Positions 1 to 9,736 of a DNA stretch of 45,237 nt are shown one piece after another. Each line of letters begins with the position of its first letter. Position 1 is the stretch's first letter. Below the pieces are notes generated by a model. The model was not told the origin of the DNA. It saw only the letters and a program-made list of their open reading frames with translations, and did no database searches. The DNA comes from Tetragenococcus sp. Its GTDB lineage: Bacteria; Bacillota; Bacilli; Lactobacillales; Enterococcaceae. Both the position numbers and the translations under genes were made by a program. The stretch spans positions 1-45,237 of the forward strand of contig JAKDZT010000002.1 in assembly GCA_030462125.1 (NCBI GenBank), written 5' to 3'.

Positions 1-207
1 ACTCTTCAGAAAAAATATTTTGAACCAATAACTTATATAACATTTAGCTTAAACAAGCGATTAAGAACAGACACTTTTTAACATATAAAAGGCTCATTAT
101 AACTCGTTATCTTGGAAAAACACCCAATTGTTTGACAGTAAACAAGCGAATAAGTTACGCTGAAACTAGCGTTATAATTGGTAACTTTTTAAAAGGAGGG
201 ACGCCGT

Positions 208-285
208 ATGGCAACCTGGGCTTTTTGGCTTTCTATCGTAGCTATTATACTTTCGATTTATGCCATCTATTCATCTAGACAATAA
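208..285 (+). CDS. 25-aa hydrophobic microprotein MATWAFWLSIVAIILSIYAIYSSRQ (not in ORF track)
   Basis: ATG preceded by AAAAGGAGGG at good spacing; single predicted TM helix; stop TAA at 283-285. Confidence 0.5.
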   Translation: MATWAFWLSIVAIILSIYAIYSSRQ

Positions 286-335
286 AATAGATAATATTCG
301 TAAATACTAGGAATCACAAGCAAAGGAGAGTACCA

Positions 336-464
336 ATGAATGCTTTAAAAAGTATATTTAAGGTCTTCTTGATAACAGCAGTATTTCTAGGTAGTATTTT
401 TACAATTGGAACAATCTTTGGTGTAAAAAAGCAGGAAAAAAAGTTAAACAGAAAATCTAATTAA
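336..464 (+). CDS. 42-aa small membrane protein MNALKSIFKVFLITAVFLGSIFTIGTIFGVKKQEKKLNRKSN (not in ORF track)
   Basis: RBS AAAGGAGAG, one TM segment, basic C-terminus, followed by an intrinsic terminator. Confidence 0.55.
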   Translation: MNALKSIFKVFLITAVFLGSIFTIGTIFGVKKQEKKLNRKSN

Positions 465-494
465 AGAGTAACAAGCCAATTATATCGTTAATCA

Positions 495-523
495 AAAAGG
501 TGCTTTTTTAAGCGCCTTTTTTT
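495..523 (+). terminator. Intrinsic terminator after the small ORFs
   Basis: AAAAGGTGCT-N6-AGCGCCTTTT followed by T run. Confidence 0.7.
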
Positions 524-588
524 AATTTCAAGCGATATCAGGAAAATCCATTTAAGCTTTCCTACCAATGACAAAAATTCCAAACAAA

Positions 589-612
589 AAACCCTTGCTA
601 AACAAGGGTTTT
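589..612 (-). terminator. Intrinsic terminator of rplS
   Basis: AACCCTTG-TTTAG-CAAGGGTT then TTTT on minus strand. Confidence 0.75.
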
Positions 613-639
613 CGCGTCTTAATCATATAAACCAGAAAT

Positions 640-990
640 CTACTTTCTGCGTCTTTCTGGGATACGTGCTGCTTTTCCGTGAAGGTCACGCAAGTAGTAC
701 AATTTCGCACGACGTACACGTCCTTGGCGAATAACTTCAATTCTGTCCACACGCGGAGTATGAAGGGGGAAAGTACGTTCAACGCCCACACCACTTGAAA
801 CTTTACGTACAGTGTATGTTGCACTAATTCCAGTGCCGCGGCGTTTGATAACTACACCTTCAAAAACTTGGATACGTTCGCGTGAACCTTCGACAACTTT
901 AGCGTGCACACGGACTGTATCGCCGGGACGAAAGTCTGGGATATCCGTACGCAATTGGTCCTTGGTTATTTCTTGAATTAATGGATCCAT
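640..990 (-). CDS. rplS: 50S ribosomal protein L19
   Basis: Protein sequence [52 protein letters not shown]... is typical L19. Confidence 0.98.
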   Translation of the reverse strand: MDPLIQEITKDQLRTDIPDFRPGDTVRVHAKVVEGSRERIQVFEGVVIKRRGTGISATYTVRKVSSGVGVERTFPLHTPRVDRIEVIRQGRVRRAKLYYLRDLHGKAARIPERRRK

Positions 991-1117
991 TTTACATTCT
1001 CCTTATTCCCAAATACTCTTGAGGGCTTTCTCTCAGCGGAATATCGTAATAGTTGAGTAATTTACTCACTGAAGTATACTACCATATCCGCTAAGTAATG
1101 TAAAGATTTTTTCGCTT

Positions 1118-2170
1118 TCACACGTGTACTAAGTCCATTTCGTGTAGCGTTTCTGCAATCTGTACAGAATTCCAAGCGGCTCCTTTTAACAAGTTATCAG
1201 AAACTACCCATAAATGGTAGCCGTTATCGATATCCAAATCACGGCGAATTCTCCCCACAAAGGTATCTTTTTTGCCTACGCTGTTGAGTGCTTGCGGATA
1301 AATTTGTTGGCTCGGATCATCTTCTACGACGACACCATCTGCTTTTTCCAAAGTTTCCCGTAACTGAGCTACCGAGGTTTCTTCTTTTGTTTCTATATAA
1401 ATGGATTCAGAATGGCTAGTTATTACAGGCACACGGACACAAGTTGCCGAGATTTTAATTTGGTTATCGGCCATAATTTTTTTAGTTTCGTTGACCATTT
1501 TCCATTCTTCTTTGGTATAACCTTCTTCGGCAAATTCATCGATTTGCGCTAAGGCATTAAAGGCTTGCGGATAATGTTTCTTATCGCTAGCTACGGGTAA
1601 AATGCCTGTTGTCAAATTCTCTGGAAGTTCTCCATCTAGCGTTTCTTTAGCTTGTTGTTTTACTTCTTCGACTGCTCGGGCGCCAGCTCCTGAAACTGCT
1701 TGATAGGTAGACACAATCACACGGTCAATACCTACTAATTTTTTGATGGGTTCAAGTGCCACCATCATCTGAATCGTCGAACAATTAGGATTTGCAACGA
1801 TTCCTTGATGTTTTTTTAACGCTTCTTTATTTACTTCAGGGACGACTAAAGGTGTGTCTTTATCCATCCGAAATTGACTCGTATTATCTATAACCACGGT
1901 ACCGCGTTTGACTGCTTCAGAAGCAAATTGTTGCGAAGTACTCCCTCCAGCGCTGAAAAAAGCAATATCCACATCATCAAACGATTCAGCAGTAAGTTCT
2001 TCGACAAAAAGGCCTTCACCTTTGAATAAGAGTTTACGGCCAGCGGATCGCTTAGAAGCAAGCAGTTTTACCTTTTTTAATGGTAAATTTGTTTGTTCCA
2101 GCATCTCGATTAATTTTGTTCCGACAGCGCCTGTTGCTCCGACTACTGCTACATTATATCCATCGCTCAT
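1118..2170 (-). CDS. asd: Aspartate-semialdehyde dehydrogenase
   Basis: GATGAVG N-terminus, NPNCSTIQ active-site motif, QAVSGAG. Confidence 0.95.
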   Translation of the reverse strand: MSDGYNVAVVGATGAVGTKLIEMLEQTNLPLKKVKLLASKRSAGRKLLFKGEGLFVEELTAESFDDVDIAFFSAGGSTSQQFASEAVKRGTVVIDNTSQFRMDKDTPLVVPEVNKEALKKHQGIVANPNCSTIQMMVALEPIKKLVGIDRVIVSTYQAVSGAGARAVEEVKQQAKETLDGELPENLTTGILPVASDKKHYPQAFNALAQIDEFAEEGYTKEEWKMVNETKKIMADNQIKISATCVRVPVITSHSESIYIETKEETSVAQLRETLEKADGVVVEDDPSQQIYPQALNSVGKKDTFVGRIRRDLDIDNGYHLWVVSDNLLKGAAWNSVQIAETLHEMDLVHV

Positions 2171-2327
2171 TTAAAACCGCTTCCTTTACTCTTTTATTAT
2201 TTTAATCATTTTAACATATAGAAAACAAAATGCGACCGACTCGCTTGAAAAATTTTCCTTAAAAACGTCGGAAATACAGCGATAAATCTTTTGATTAAGG
2301 AAAAATAGTTTACTCAAAGTATTTTAG

Positions 2328-2357
2328 TTGTGAAATCCCCTTACTTTCAGCTATAAT
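2328..2357 (+). promoter_or_regulatory. Sigma70-like promoter TTGTGA-N18-TATAAT
   Basis: Hexamers at 2328-2333 and 2352-2357. Confidence 0.55.
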
Positions 2358-2363
2358 TAGGTT

Positions 2364-2466
2364 AGAAGGATTTTGGGGAAGATTCTTCGCAATGTGTATT
2401 GGATTTTTATCCTTTATTCAAGCGAAAAAGACAAGGGTTGAGTACATATGGGCCTTGTCTTTTTTG
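2364..2466 (+). ncRNA. Candidate ~100-nt small RNA / short leader transcript
   Basis: Promoter immediately upstream, internal hairpins GAAG-ATT-CTTC and GGAT-TTTT-ATCC, ends in a strong terminator. Confidence 0.4.
2425..2466 (+). terminator. Intrinsic terminator
   Basis: AAAAAGACAAGG ... CCTTGTCTTTTT T-rich tail. Confidence 0.7.
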
Positions 2467-2624
2467 CTTTTTTTATACCCAAAAATAAGTGCCCTCTATT
2501 TATTGAAAAAGGCTTAAGAAGCCCTGCTCACGCCTGTAAATATTGAATTGTAGCAAAAGGTATGCTACGCTTTGAAAATAAATGAAAACAATTTTTCATT
2601 ACTTCCAATGCAAGGAGAATGAAC

Positions 2625-4970
2625 ATGCTCGAGTTAAAAAATATAAAAAAACATTATAAAGTGGGAAATACCATTACCAAAGCCTTAGACGGAGTTTCGG
2701 TGGCTTTGCGCCAACAAGAATTTGTTGCAATTCTCGGTGAAAGTGGTTCTGGGAAAACCACCCTTTTAAATGTTATTGGTGGTCTTGACCAGTATGATTC
2801 TGGCGATATGATCATCAATGGGAAATCAACGAAAGATTTTAAAGACAAAGACTGGGATGCCTACCGTAATAACTCCATTGGTTTTATTTTTCAAAGTTAT
2901 AACTTAATCGGACACCAAGGAATTATCGATAATGTTGAATTAGGGATGACCTTAAGTGGTGTCTCAAAGGCAGAACGTCGAAAAAAAGCAGAAGAAGCTT
3001 TAGAACGCGTAGGTTTAAAAGAACATATTCACAAAAAGCCTAGCCAATTATCCGGTGGCCAAATGCAACGAGTGGCCATTGCCCGGGCACTAGCCAACGA
3101 TCCCGATATTTTACTTTGCGATGAACCTACAGGAGCACTAGATTCGGAAACCAGCGCTCAAATAATGAACCTTATCCAAGAAGTAGCCCAAGATAAACTA
3201 GTGATTATGGTGACCCATAACGCGAATATCGCGCATCAATATGCTGATCGGATCATCAATTTTGCTGACGGACGAGTGACAGATGACTCCAACCCGCATG
3301 TTGAGGGCAAAAAGAAAGAACCTTTCGATTTAAAACATACGAAAATGACCTTTCTCACCGCGCTTCGTTTATCTTTTAATAATATTCGTACTAAAAAAGG
3401 ACGTACCTTTTTAACTGCTTTTGCTTCCAGTATTGGTATCATTAGTATCGCTATTGTTTTGTCCTTATCTTCCGGTTTTCAAAAGCAAATTGATCAGACT
3501 CAATCTGAAACGTTGGCTCAATTTCCGATTACGATCTCGCGCGAAACAACAGAACAAGATCCGGAAAATTTTGAAGATCAACGCTCCGAGGAAGGAACAT
3601 TTCCTGATGACGATGAAGTTACCGCTAAAATCAGTGATGAGGATCGTGCGCAACGAACCAATGATATTGATCAAGACTTTATCGATTATGTCGATGATAT
3701 CAATCCGGCGTTAAGTAATAATATTGGCTACACGCGCTTGGCAAATATGAATTTGTTGCGGGAAATTGATGGCGACCCTGAAACCGTCCAATTTTCCAAT
3801 GGCGCTGAAGATGAATCGCAAGCCGAATCAATGATGTCTATGATGGCAGCACAAACAGGCATTGGCGTTTCTTCTTTTCCTAAGCAATTAGACGATTCGC
3901 AGGGCAACTTTTTAGAAGATAACTATCGGCTTTTGGAAGGTTCGTATCCAGAAGATACCAACGATGTCGTCTTGGTGGTTGATGAAAATAACGAAACCAA
4001 TATTAATGCATTAAATAATTTAGGTTTTGATTTAGAAGATGGCGACGACGTTTCTTTTGATGATATTGTGGGAACGTCAATTACATTAGCTTATAATGAT
4101 GCTTTCTATGAAGAATTACCTACGGGAAACTTCATTCCCAATCAAGATTTAGACGAAGTGTATGACAATGATGATAATGAAGAAATAACCATTTCAGGCG
4201 TGATTCGCAATAAAGAATCCTCTACCATGGACCTTTTGGCACCGGGGATCGCCTATAGTGACGCCTTAGCGCAAAAAGTGATCGATAATAATAAAGAATC
4301 GGATATCGTTCAAGCCCAAGAAGACAGCGATGAAAATGTAATGACGGGCGAGGAGATCGATGGTACCGCCAAAGAGAACCTGTTGGATGCTTTAGGCGCG
4401 AGTGAAATTCCTTATAGTGTCATGATCTATCCCAATAATTTTGATGATAAAGAACAAGTATTGGATTATTTAGATGCTTATAATGAAGGAAAAGACGACG
4501 AAGATAAAATTGTTTATAGCGATTTAGCTGGCACGATGACTGAGTTGACAGGCGGCATCATGGATGCTATTACCTATGTCTTAGTGGCTTTTGCTGGGAT
4601 TTCGCTAATTACCAGTATGATTATGATTGGCATCATCACCTATACTTCGGTCTTGGAACGAACCAAAGAAATTGGTGTATTAAAAGCCTTAGGCGCACGG
4701 AAAAAAGATATTACGCGGGTATTTGACGCTGAGACTGCCATCTTAGGGGTCGCTTCGGGTACACTAGGTGTCTTCATTGCTTATCTGGCAACCTTCCCGA
4801 TTAATACAGTTTTGCTAAATTTGACTGATTTAGAAAACGTCGCTCAGTTAAATCCAATGCACGCTCTTACTTTGGTGGTTGTGAGCACCATCTTGACCAT
4901 GATTGGCGGACACATTCCAGCACGAATGGCTGCTAAAAAAGATGCCGCCATCGCCCTGCGTGCCGAGTGA
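2625..4970 (+). CDS. MacB-like ABC transporter, fused ATP-binding/permease protein
   Basis: Walker [25 protein letters not shown], Walker [14 protein letters not shown]-terminal FtsX-like permease domain, acidic extracellular region. AGGAG spacing favours ATG 2625 over 2619. Confidence 0.92.
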   Translation: MLELKNIKKHYKVGNTITKALDGVSVALRQQEFVAILGESGSGKTTLLNVIGGLDQYDSGDMIINGKSTKDFKDKDWDAYRNNSIGFIFQSYNLIGHQGIIDNVELGMTLSGVSKAERRKKAEEALERVGLKEHIHKKPSQLSGGQMQRVAIARALANDPDILLCDEPTGALDSETSAQIMNLIQEVAQDKLVIMVTHNANIAHQYADRIINFADGRVTDDSNPHVEGKKKEPFDLKHTKMTFLTALRLSFNNIRTKKGRTFLTAFASSIGIISIAIVLSLSSGFQKQIDQTQSETLAQFPITISRETTEQDPENFEDQRSEEGTFPDDDEVTAKISDEDRAQRTNDIDQDFIDYVDDINPALSNNIGYTRLANMNLLREIDGDPETVQFSNGAEDESQAESMMSMMAAQTGIGVSSFPKQLDDSQGNFLEDNYRLLEGSYPEDTNDVVLVVDENNETNINALNNLGFDLEDGDDVSFDDIVGTSITLAYNDAFYEELPTGNFIPNQDLDEVYDNDDNEEITISGVIRNKESSTMDLLAPGIAYSDALAQKVIDNNKESDIVQAQEDSDENVMTGEEIDGTAKENLLDALGASEIPYSVMIYPNNFDDKEQVLDYLDAYNEGKDDEDKIVYSDLAGTMTELTGGIMDAITYVLVAFAGISLITSMIMIGIITYTSVLERTKEIGVLKALGARKKDITRVFDAETAILGVASGTLGVFIAYLATFPINTVLLNLTDLENVAQLNPMHALTLVVVSTILTMIGGHIPARMAAKKDAAIALRAE

Positions 4971-4996
4971 TTTCAACACAAAAAGTATACAAAGAA

Positions 4997-5032
4997 CCTC
5001 CAATTGCAATCTGTTTGCAATTGGAGGCCCTT
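4997..5032. terminator. Bidirectional terminator between converging ABC gene and gbsB
   Basis: CCTCCAATTGCAA-tctg-TTGCAATTGGAGG. Confidence 0.8.
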
Positions 5033-5044
5033 TTCATCAATGAA

Positions 5045-6253
5045 TTATACTGTTTTAGCAATTTGATTGAAGCAACGACCATAAATCCATTTATACCCTT
5101 CTTCATCGAGATCTCTTGGATTTCCGATAGTTTGTGGATCTTTCATAGCTTCTTTTGCCAGACGGTCGGTCATATCTGGAGATACTCCTTGCGCTTCTAA
5201 GCTAGGAACTTCTAAATCTTCTACCATTCGATAAACTTCATTAACAGCTGCTTTAGCTGCTTCATCTTCTGACATATCAAACGTATTCACGCCTAAAGCT
5301 GCCGCTATGCGTGCAAATTTTGCTGGATGACCTTTCCAGTTATATTCCATAACAGGTCCCATCATAGCAGCCACACATTGACCATGCGCTATGGGAATAA
5401 TTCCACCAAGGGTTTGTGACATCGCATGGGCGGCTCCAGCTGATGCACTACCATAAGCTAATCCACCTAACATAGCAGCTTGGGACATCCCATAGCGTGC
5501 TTCAATATCTTGTCCATCTGAATAAGCGCGTCGAATATATTTTCCTACATATTCCATTGCAAGTAATGCTGCCGCATCCGTTACTGGTTGAGCAAAATGC
5601 ATAGTATAACATTCAATCGCATGAGCTAAAGCGTCAACTCCAGTCATTGCCGTTACATGTGGCGGCATCGAAATATGAAGTTCTGGATCAATAATCGTTA
5701 AATGAGCAGCAATTAATGGTCCGCCTGTATTAAATTTAAATTCTCTGTCTTCATCCGTAATAACAGCCCATTGCGTTACTTCTGAACCTGTTCCAGCAGT
5801 GGTTGGAATCGTTGTTAACGGTGGGATACGATTTTCTAATGGTTTTTTCCCATCGGCTGCTTCGTAATCCAATACGCTTCCTTCATGGGTAGCTTCTACG
5901 CCAATCCCTTTGGCAGTATCCATAGAGCTGCCTCCACCTACTGCCACAAGACCATTACAGCCTTCCTCTTTATATAATTTGGATCCTTCTGCAATCAAAC
6001 GCACGGGAGGATTGGGCTCTACTTTGTTAAATAGAACAAATTCTACCCCAGCATTTTTTAAAGATTCTTCAATCGGTGTAGTGACACCTGCCTGATAAAT
6101 TCCTGGGTCTGTGACCAATAGAGCTTTTGTAACGCCTAAATTTTTTACTTCTTCTCCTACATGTTTTATCGCACCAATGCCATGCTTAATAGCAGTTGGT
6201 AATTCAAATTGGTGAAATTCATGCATATGTTCTACTTTCATGTTGAGACTCAT
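5045..6253 (-). CDS. gbsB: Choline dehydrogenase, type III (iron-type) alcohol dehydrogenase family, GbsB-like
   Basis: Fe-ADH motifs GGGSSMDTAKG, TTAGTGSEVTQWAVI, HAIECY; paired with gbsA; start set at ATG 6253 behind GGAGGA. Confidence 0.88.
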   Translation of the reverse strand: MSLNMKVEHMHEFHQFELPTAIKHGIGAIKHVGEEVKNLGVTKALLVTDPGIYQAGVTTPIEESLKNAGVEFVLFNKVEPNPPVRLIAEGSKLYKEEGCNGLVAVGGGSSMDTAKGIGVEATHEGSVLDYEAADGKKPLENRIPPLTTIPTTAGTGSEVTQWAVITDEDREFKFNTGGPLIAAHLTIIDPELHISMPPHVTAMTGVDALAHAIECYTMHFAQPVTDAAALLAMEYVGKYIRRAYSDGQDIEARYGMSQAAMLGGLAYGSASAGAAHAMSQTLGGIIPIAHGQCVAAMMGPVMEYNWKGHPAKFARIAAALGVNTFDMSEDEAAKAAVNEVYRMVEDLEVPSLEAQGVSPDMTDRLAKEAMKDPQTIGNPRDLDEEGYKWIYGRCFNQIAKTV

Positions 6254-6305
6254 TATATATTCCTCCAAAAAATCGATTTTAGTATTTATTTTTATCCAAA
6301 TATTT

Positions 6306-7775
6306 TTAGAACCAATTTATCGGCTCTGGTTTAATATTATGATATACATGCTTGGTTTCTTGGTATTCTTCCAAGCCCAGTTTGCCTAGTTCTCTACCAA
6401 TACCTGATTGTTTATAACCGCCCCATGAAGCATGCGGGAAGTACACATTCGCATCATTAATCCAAACGGTACCCATTCGCATTTTAGCGACACAGCGTTC
6501 TGCTTTTGCAATGTCCTTCGTCCAGACACCGCCAGCTAAGCCATAGATAGAATCATTGGCTAAACGGATGGCTTCTTCTTCATTACGAAATGTTTCAACT
6601 GTAATTACTGGACCGAATCCTTCATGCTGTACCACACTCATATTTGTTGTACACCCTGTCAAGACGGTCGGCAAATAGAAAAATCCATTTTGCAGCGCTG
6701 GATCAGTCGGACGAGAGCCACCTACAGCAACTTTCGCGCCTTCTTTCACACCATCATCTACATAGGCCGTTACTTTGTCTAAATGCGCTTGCGAAATTAA
6801 TGGCCCCATTTGGGTGTCTTCTTCAAAACCGCTACCTAAACGAATCTTTTTGACACGCTCTACTAATTTCTCAACAAACGCGTCGTGGATGCTTTCTTCC
6901 ACAATAACCCGTGTGCCTGCTGAGCAAATTTGTCCCGCATGAAAGTATACAGCATTCATTGCTTGATCAACGGCAGTATCAAAGTCTGCATCCGCAAAGA
7001 TGACATTCGGATTTTTCCCACCCAGTTCTAAGGCTAATTTTTTTACATTGGAACTGGCCGATCGCATAATACGTTTCCCTGTTTCTATGCCGCCGGTAAA
7101 AGAAATCAAGTCCACATCTTCATTAATGGATAATTCTTCTCCAACCGTTGCTCCAGCTCCTAATACAAGGTTAACGACGCCTTTGGGTACACCTGCTTCC
7201 TCCATCAGTTCAAATACTTTTACAGTTGTTAAAGGGGTAATTTCACTAGGTTTCATAATTAATGTATTCCCCGCAGCAAGCGCAGGAGCTAACTTCCAGG
7301 AAGCTTGCAATAAAGGATAATTCCAAGGCGTAATTTGTCCGCAGACTCCGACCGGTTCTTTGATTACTTTGCTAATGGTATTTTGGGTGGGAGAATCGAT
7401 GACTTCACCACCGTCTTTATCTGCTGCTTCCGCATAATAACGAAACACACCAGCAATATCCTCCATATCACCTCTGCTTTCTTCTACTGTTTTTCCAGTA
7501 TCAAGCGATTCTAATTTAGCTAATTCTTCCTTATCTCTTTTTATAAGGGCTGCAATATCACCAACGATATTTCCTCGTTCCGTCGCTGATGTTGTTGACC
7601 AATCTCCTTGATCAAAAGCATTTCTAGCAGCATCAATGGCTAATTTAGCATCTTTTTCATTGCCTTCAGCAGTATAAGCAATTACTTCTTGGTTAAATGG
7701 GTTAATAATTTCTCTTGTCTCTTTCGAGAGGGCAAGGACCCATTCCCCATTGATGTATTGTTTCTTCGTGTTCAA
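6306..7775 (-). CDS. gbsA: Betaine-aldehyde dehydrogenase (TTG start)
   Basis: ALDH motifs: LELGGKNPNVIF, GQICSAGTRV, FGPVITVE; TTG preceded by AGGAGGA. Confidence 0.92.
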   Translation of the reverse strand: MNTKKQYINGEWVLALSKETREIINPFNQEVIAYTAEGNEKDAKLAIDAARNAFDQGDWSTTSATERGNIVGDIAALIKRDKEELAKLESLDTGKTVEESRGDMEDIAGVFRYYAEAADKDGGEVIDSPTQNTISKVIKEPVGVCGQITPWNYPLLQASWKLAPALAAGNTLIMKPSEITPLTTVKVFELMEEAGVPKGVVNLVLGAGATVGEELSINEDVDLISFTGGIETGKRIMRSASSNVKKLALELGGKNPNVIFADADFDTAVDQAMNAVYFHAGQICSAGTRVIVEESIHDAFVEKLVERVKKIRLGSGFEEDTQMGPLISQAHLDKVTAYVDDGVKEGAKVAVGGSRPTDPALQNGFFYLPTVLTGCTTNMSVVQHEGFGPVITVETFRNEEEAIRLANDSIYGLAGGVWTKDIAKAERCVAKMRMGTVWINDANVYFPHASWGGYKQSGIGRELGKLGLEEYQETKHVYHNIKPEPINWF

Positions 7776-7804
7776 ATGATCTCCTCCTAACTTACGTTAA
7801 TTTT

Positions 7805-7822
7805 GTTAAGAAAAAATTTAAC
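7805..7822. promoter_or_regulatory. Candidate GbsR operator copy 1: GTTAA-GAAAAAAT-TTAAC
   Basis: Perfect inverted repeat, duplicated at 7950-7967; lies just downstream of TTGACA-N17-TAGTAT on the minus strand. Confidence 0.55.
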
Positions 7823-7949
7823 GTTTTGAATAAAATTAATACTAGCAAATAAATTTCACCCTGTCAAACGCTTCTAGACAAATGGATAGACACTTTTATC
7901 TATTAGAGGATCATTTGACAAATGCATTTATTTCATTATCATTAACCTT

Positions 7950-7967
7950 GTTAAGAAAGAATTTAAC
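7950..7967. promoter_or_regulatory. Candidate GbsR operator copy 2: GTTAA-GAAAGAAT-TTAAC
   Basis: Same inverted repeat, just downstream of TTGACA-N16-TATCAT on the plus strand. Confidence 0.55.
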
Positions 7968-8000
7968 TAAATGAACACAGGTCTATAGGAGGATTTTATA

Positions 8001-8561
8001 TTGGACAATCTCCATGATGAAAGGGCAAGGGAACAACTAGAAGATGCCAAGGATGAGGTTACTCAGGCAATATCCGAAACAATGGATTTATATGGTGTAA
8101 CACCAGCTGCTGGAAAAATATATGCCACGATGTATTTTGAGGATCAGATGAATTTGGATGAAATGCGTGAAAAGCTTGGAATGAGTAAACCTAGTATGAG
8201 TACAAATGTACGTCATCTTCAACAAATTGGAATGGTAAAAAAGAAATTTCAACGTGGATCAAGAAAACATACCTATACTGCGGAGAAAGATTTCTTTCAT
8301 TCCTTTATGGCCTATTTCTGCCAAATGTGGGAGCGAGAAGTAAAAACAAATATGGAAGCCATTCATCATGCGGAAAAACCGCTGCTTGAAATTATTAATG
8401 ACGAGGAGGTTTCTGATAGCTTACAAGAGGAAGCGAGGGATGATTATGAATTATTAAACCAGTCCAAAGTTTACTATAATTGGTTGGAAAAATTAGTACA
8501 CAGTATTCAATCCGAAGAAATTTTTGAGTTTTTACCGAAAGATTCACCCCCAAAAGATTAA
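8001..8561 (+). CDS. gbsR: GbsR/MarR-family transcriptional regulator (TTG start)
   Basis: Winged-HTH sequence LGMSKPSMSTNVRHLQQIGMVKKKFQRGSRKHTYTAE; divergent from gbsA; RBS AGGAGGA before TTG. Confidence 0.88.
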   Translation: MDNLHDERAREQLEDAKDEVTQAISETMDLYGVTPAAGKIYATMYFEDQMNLDEMREKLGMSKPSMSTNVRHLQQIGMVKKKFQRGSRKHTYTAEKDFFHSFMAYFCQMWEREVKTNMEAIHHAEKPLLEIINDEEVSDSLQEEARDDYELLNQSKVYYNWLEKLVHSIQSEEIFEFLPKDSPPKD

Positions 8562-8572
8562 GGAGAGATATT

Positions 8573-9475
8573 ATTTTAAAGTTTCCCAAACAACAATCGA
8601 TCATTTTCATCATCACAACAATTTCTATTCTATTATTAAGCGCATGCAGCGGAGATACATCGAACGAATCCACTGCAGATGATGATACTGAAAGCCTCGA
8701 CGTGGGTCAAATCAGCTGGGAAGAAAATATTGCAGTTACAAATATGTGGAAAAGTATTTTAGAAGAAGAAGGTTATGAAGTCAACTTACACTTATTAGAT
8801 ATTGCAACACAAATGTCTTCACTTGAAAATGATGAACTGGACATCAGTCCTGAAATTTGGTTACCTATTCAAGATGCGGAATATGTAAAACAATATGACG
8901 ACACCGTTAACTTTTCGGAAGAAACTTGGTATGATAACGCAAAAGTTGGATTAGTTGTCCCAAGCTATATGGACCACGTAAATAGCATTGAAGATTTAAA
9001 CGAAAACAAAGAAAGTTTAGATCAGGAAATAACTGGTTTTGATGCAGGAGCAGGAACAATGCTAGTAGTGGAAGATGTGATAGAAGAATACGACTTAGAT
9101 TATGAGCTTACATCAAGTTCTGAAGCAGCCATGCTGACGGAACTAGAGCAAGCAATCGATAATGAAGAGGATATTGTTGTACCGTTATGGAATCCACATC
9201 GTGCGTTTTCTGAAATGGACTTAAAATATTTAGACGACCCTCAAAACCTCTTTGGCGAAGCTGAAAAAATTCACCATGCAACGCGTTCAAATTTTGATGA
9301 AGATTATCCAGAGGTAGATCAATGGATGAAAAATTGGAAAATGGATGATGACCAAATTGGCGAATTAATGAGCTACGTCGGTGAAGCTGAAGATAACGAT
9401 GAAGAACCAATTGAAGGAGCTGAAAAATGGATCAACGAAAATCAAGAAGTTGTTGATCAATGGTTGGAAAAATAA
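8573..9475 (+). CDS. Glycine betaine/choline-type ABC substrate-binding lipoprotein (OpuAC/ProX-like); ORF-track entry 8702 is truncated
   Basis: Frame extends upstream through K-F-P-K-QQSIIFIITTISILLLSAC|S lipobox; AGGAG at 8561-8565; only ATT codons at start distance; mature part IGQ-like SWEENIAV...EIWLP typical of the family. Confidence 0.8.
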   Translation: MLKFPKQQSIIFIITTISILLLSACSGDTSNESTADDDTESLDVGQISWEENIAVTNMWKSILEEEGYEVNLHLLDIATQMSSLENDELDISPEIWLPIQDAEYVKQYDDTVNFSEETWYDNAKVGLVVPSYMDHVNSIEDLNENKESLDQEITGFDAGAGTMLVVEDVIEEYDLDYELTSSSEAAMLTELEQAIDNEEDIVVPLWNPHRAFSEMDLKYLDDPQNLFGEAEKIHHATRSNFDEDYPEVDQWMKNWKMDDDQIGELMSYVGEAEDNDEEPIEGAEKWINENQEVVDQWLEK

Positions 9476-9526
9476 CTTCAAACGATTAGGAGGAGATGAT
9501 TAATCTCCGAGTTCTCATCTCGACAA

Positions 9527-9722
9527 AATTGGAGGGACATCAAAAGGTGTCCCTCCAATTTTATTCGTTATCGGTGGTATGTTAGCAGATGTGCCACCAA
9601 TTGTTAAAGTATTGGAGGCACATCAGGAAAGTTACCACCAATCTGTAAATTATTGGCGGTACATCGGAAAAACTAGCACCAATAGGTATAAATATTGGTG
9701 GTAACATTAATGTTGCACCAAT
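9527..9722. repeat. Hairpin array A: 5 tandem imperfect palindromes, period 41-42 bp
   Basis: GG of the ATTGGnGG arm at 9531, 9573, 9614, 9655, 9697; arms ATTGG(A/T/C)GG ... CCACCAAT. Confidence 0.85.
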
Positions 9723-9736
9723 TAACAAGCTCATTT

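Noticed and set aside
552-824. ORF-track 90-aa ORF opposite rplS
   Set aside because: Overlaps the rplS coding region and its terminator; low-complexity antisense artefact
2394-2516. 41-codon ORF MCIGFLSFIQAKKTRVEYIWALSFLLFLYPKISALYLLKKA
   Set aside because: Reads straight through a strong intrinsic terminator and has a poor RBS; sRNA/leader interpretation preferred
5910-6095. Plus-strand ORFs antisense to gbsB/gbsA (also 6644-6853, 7000-7320)
   Set aside because: Shadow ORFs on strongly coding genes, no initiation signals
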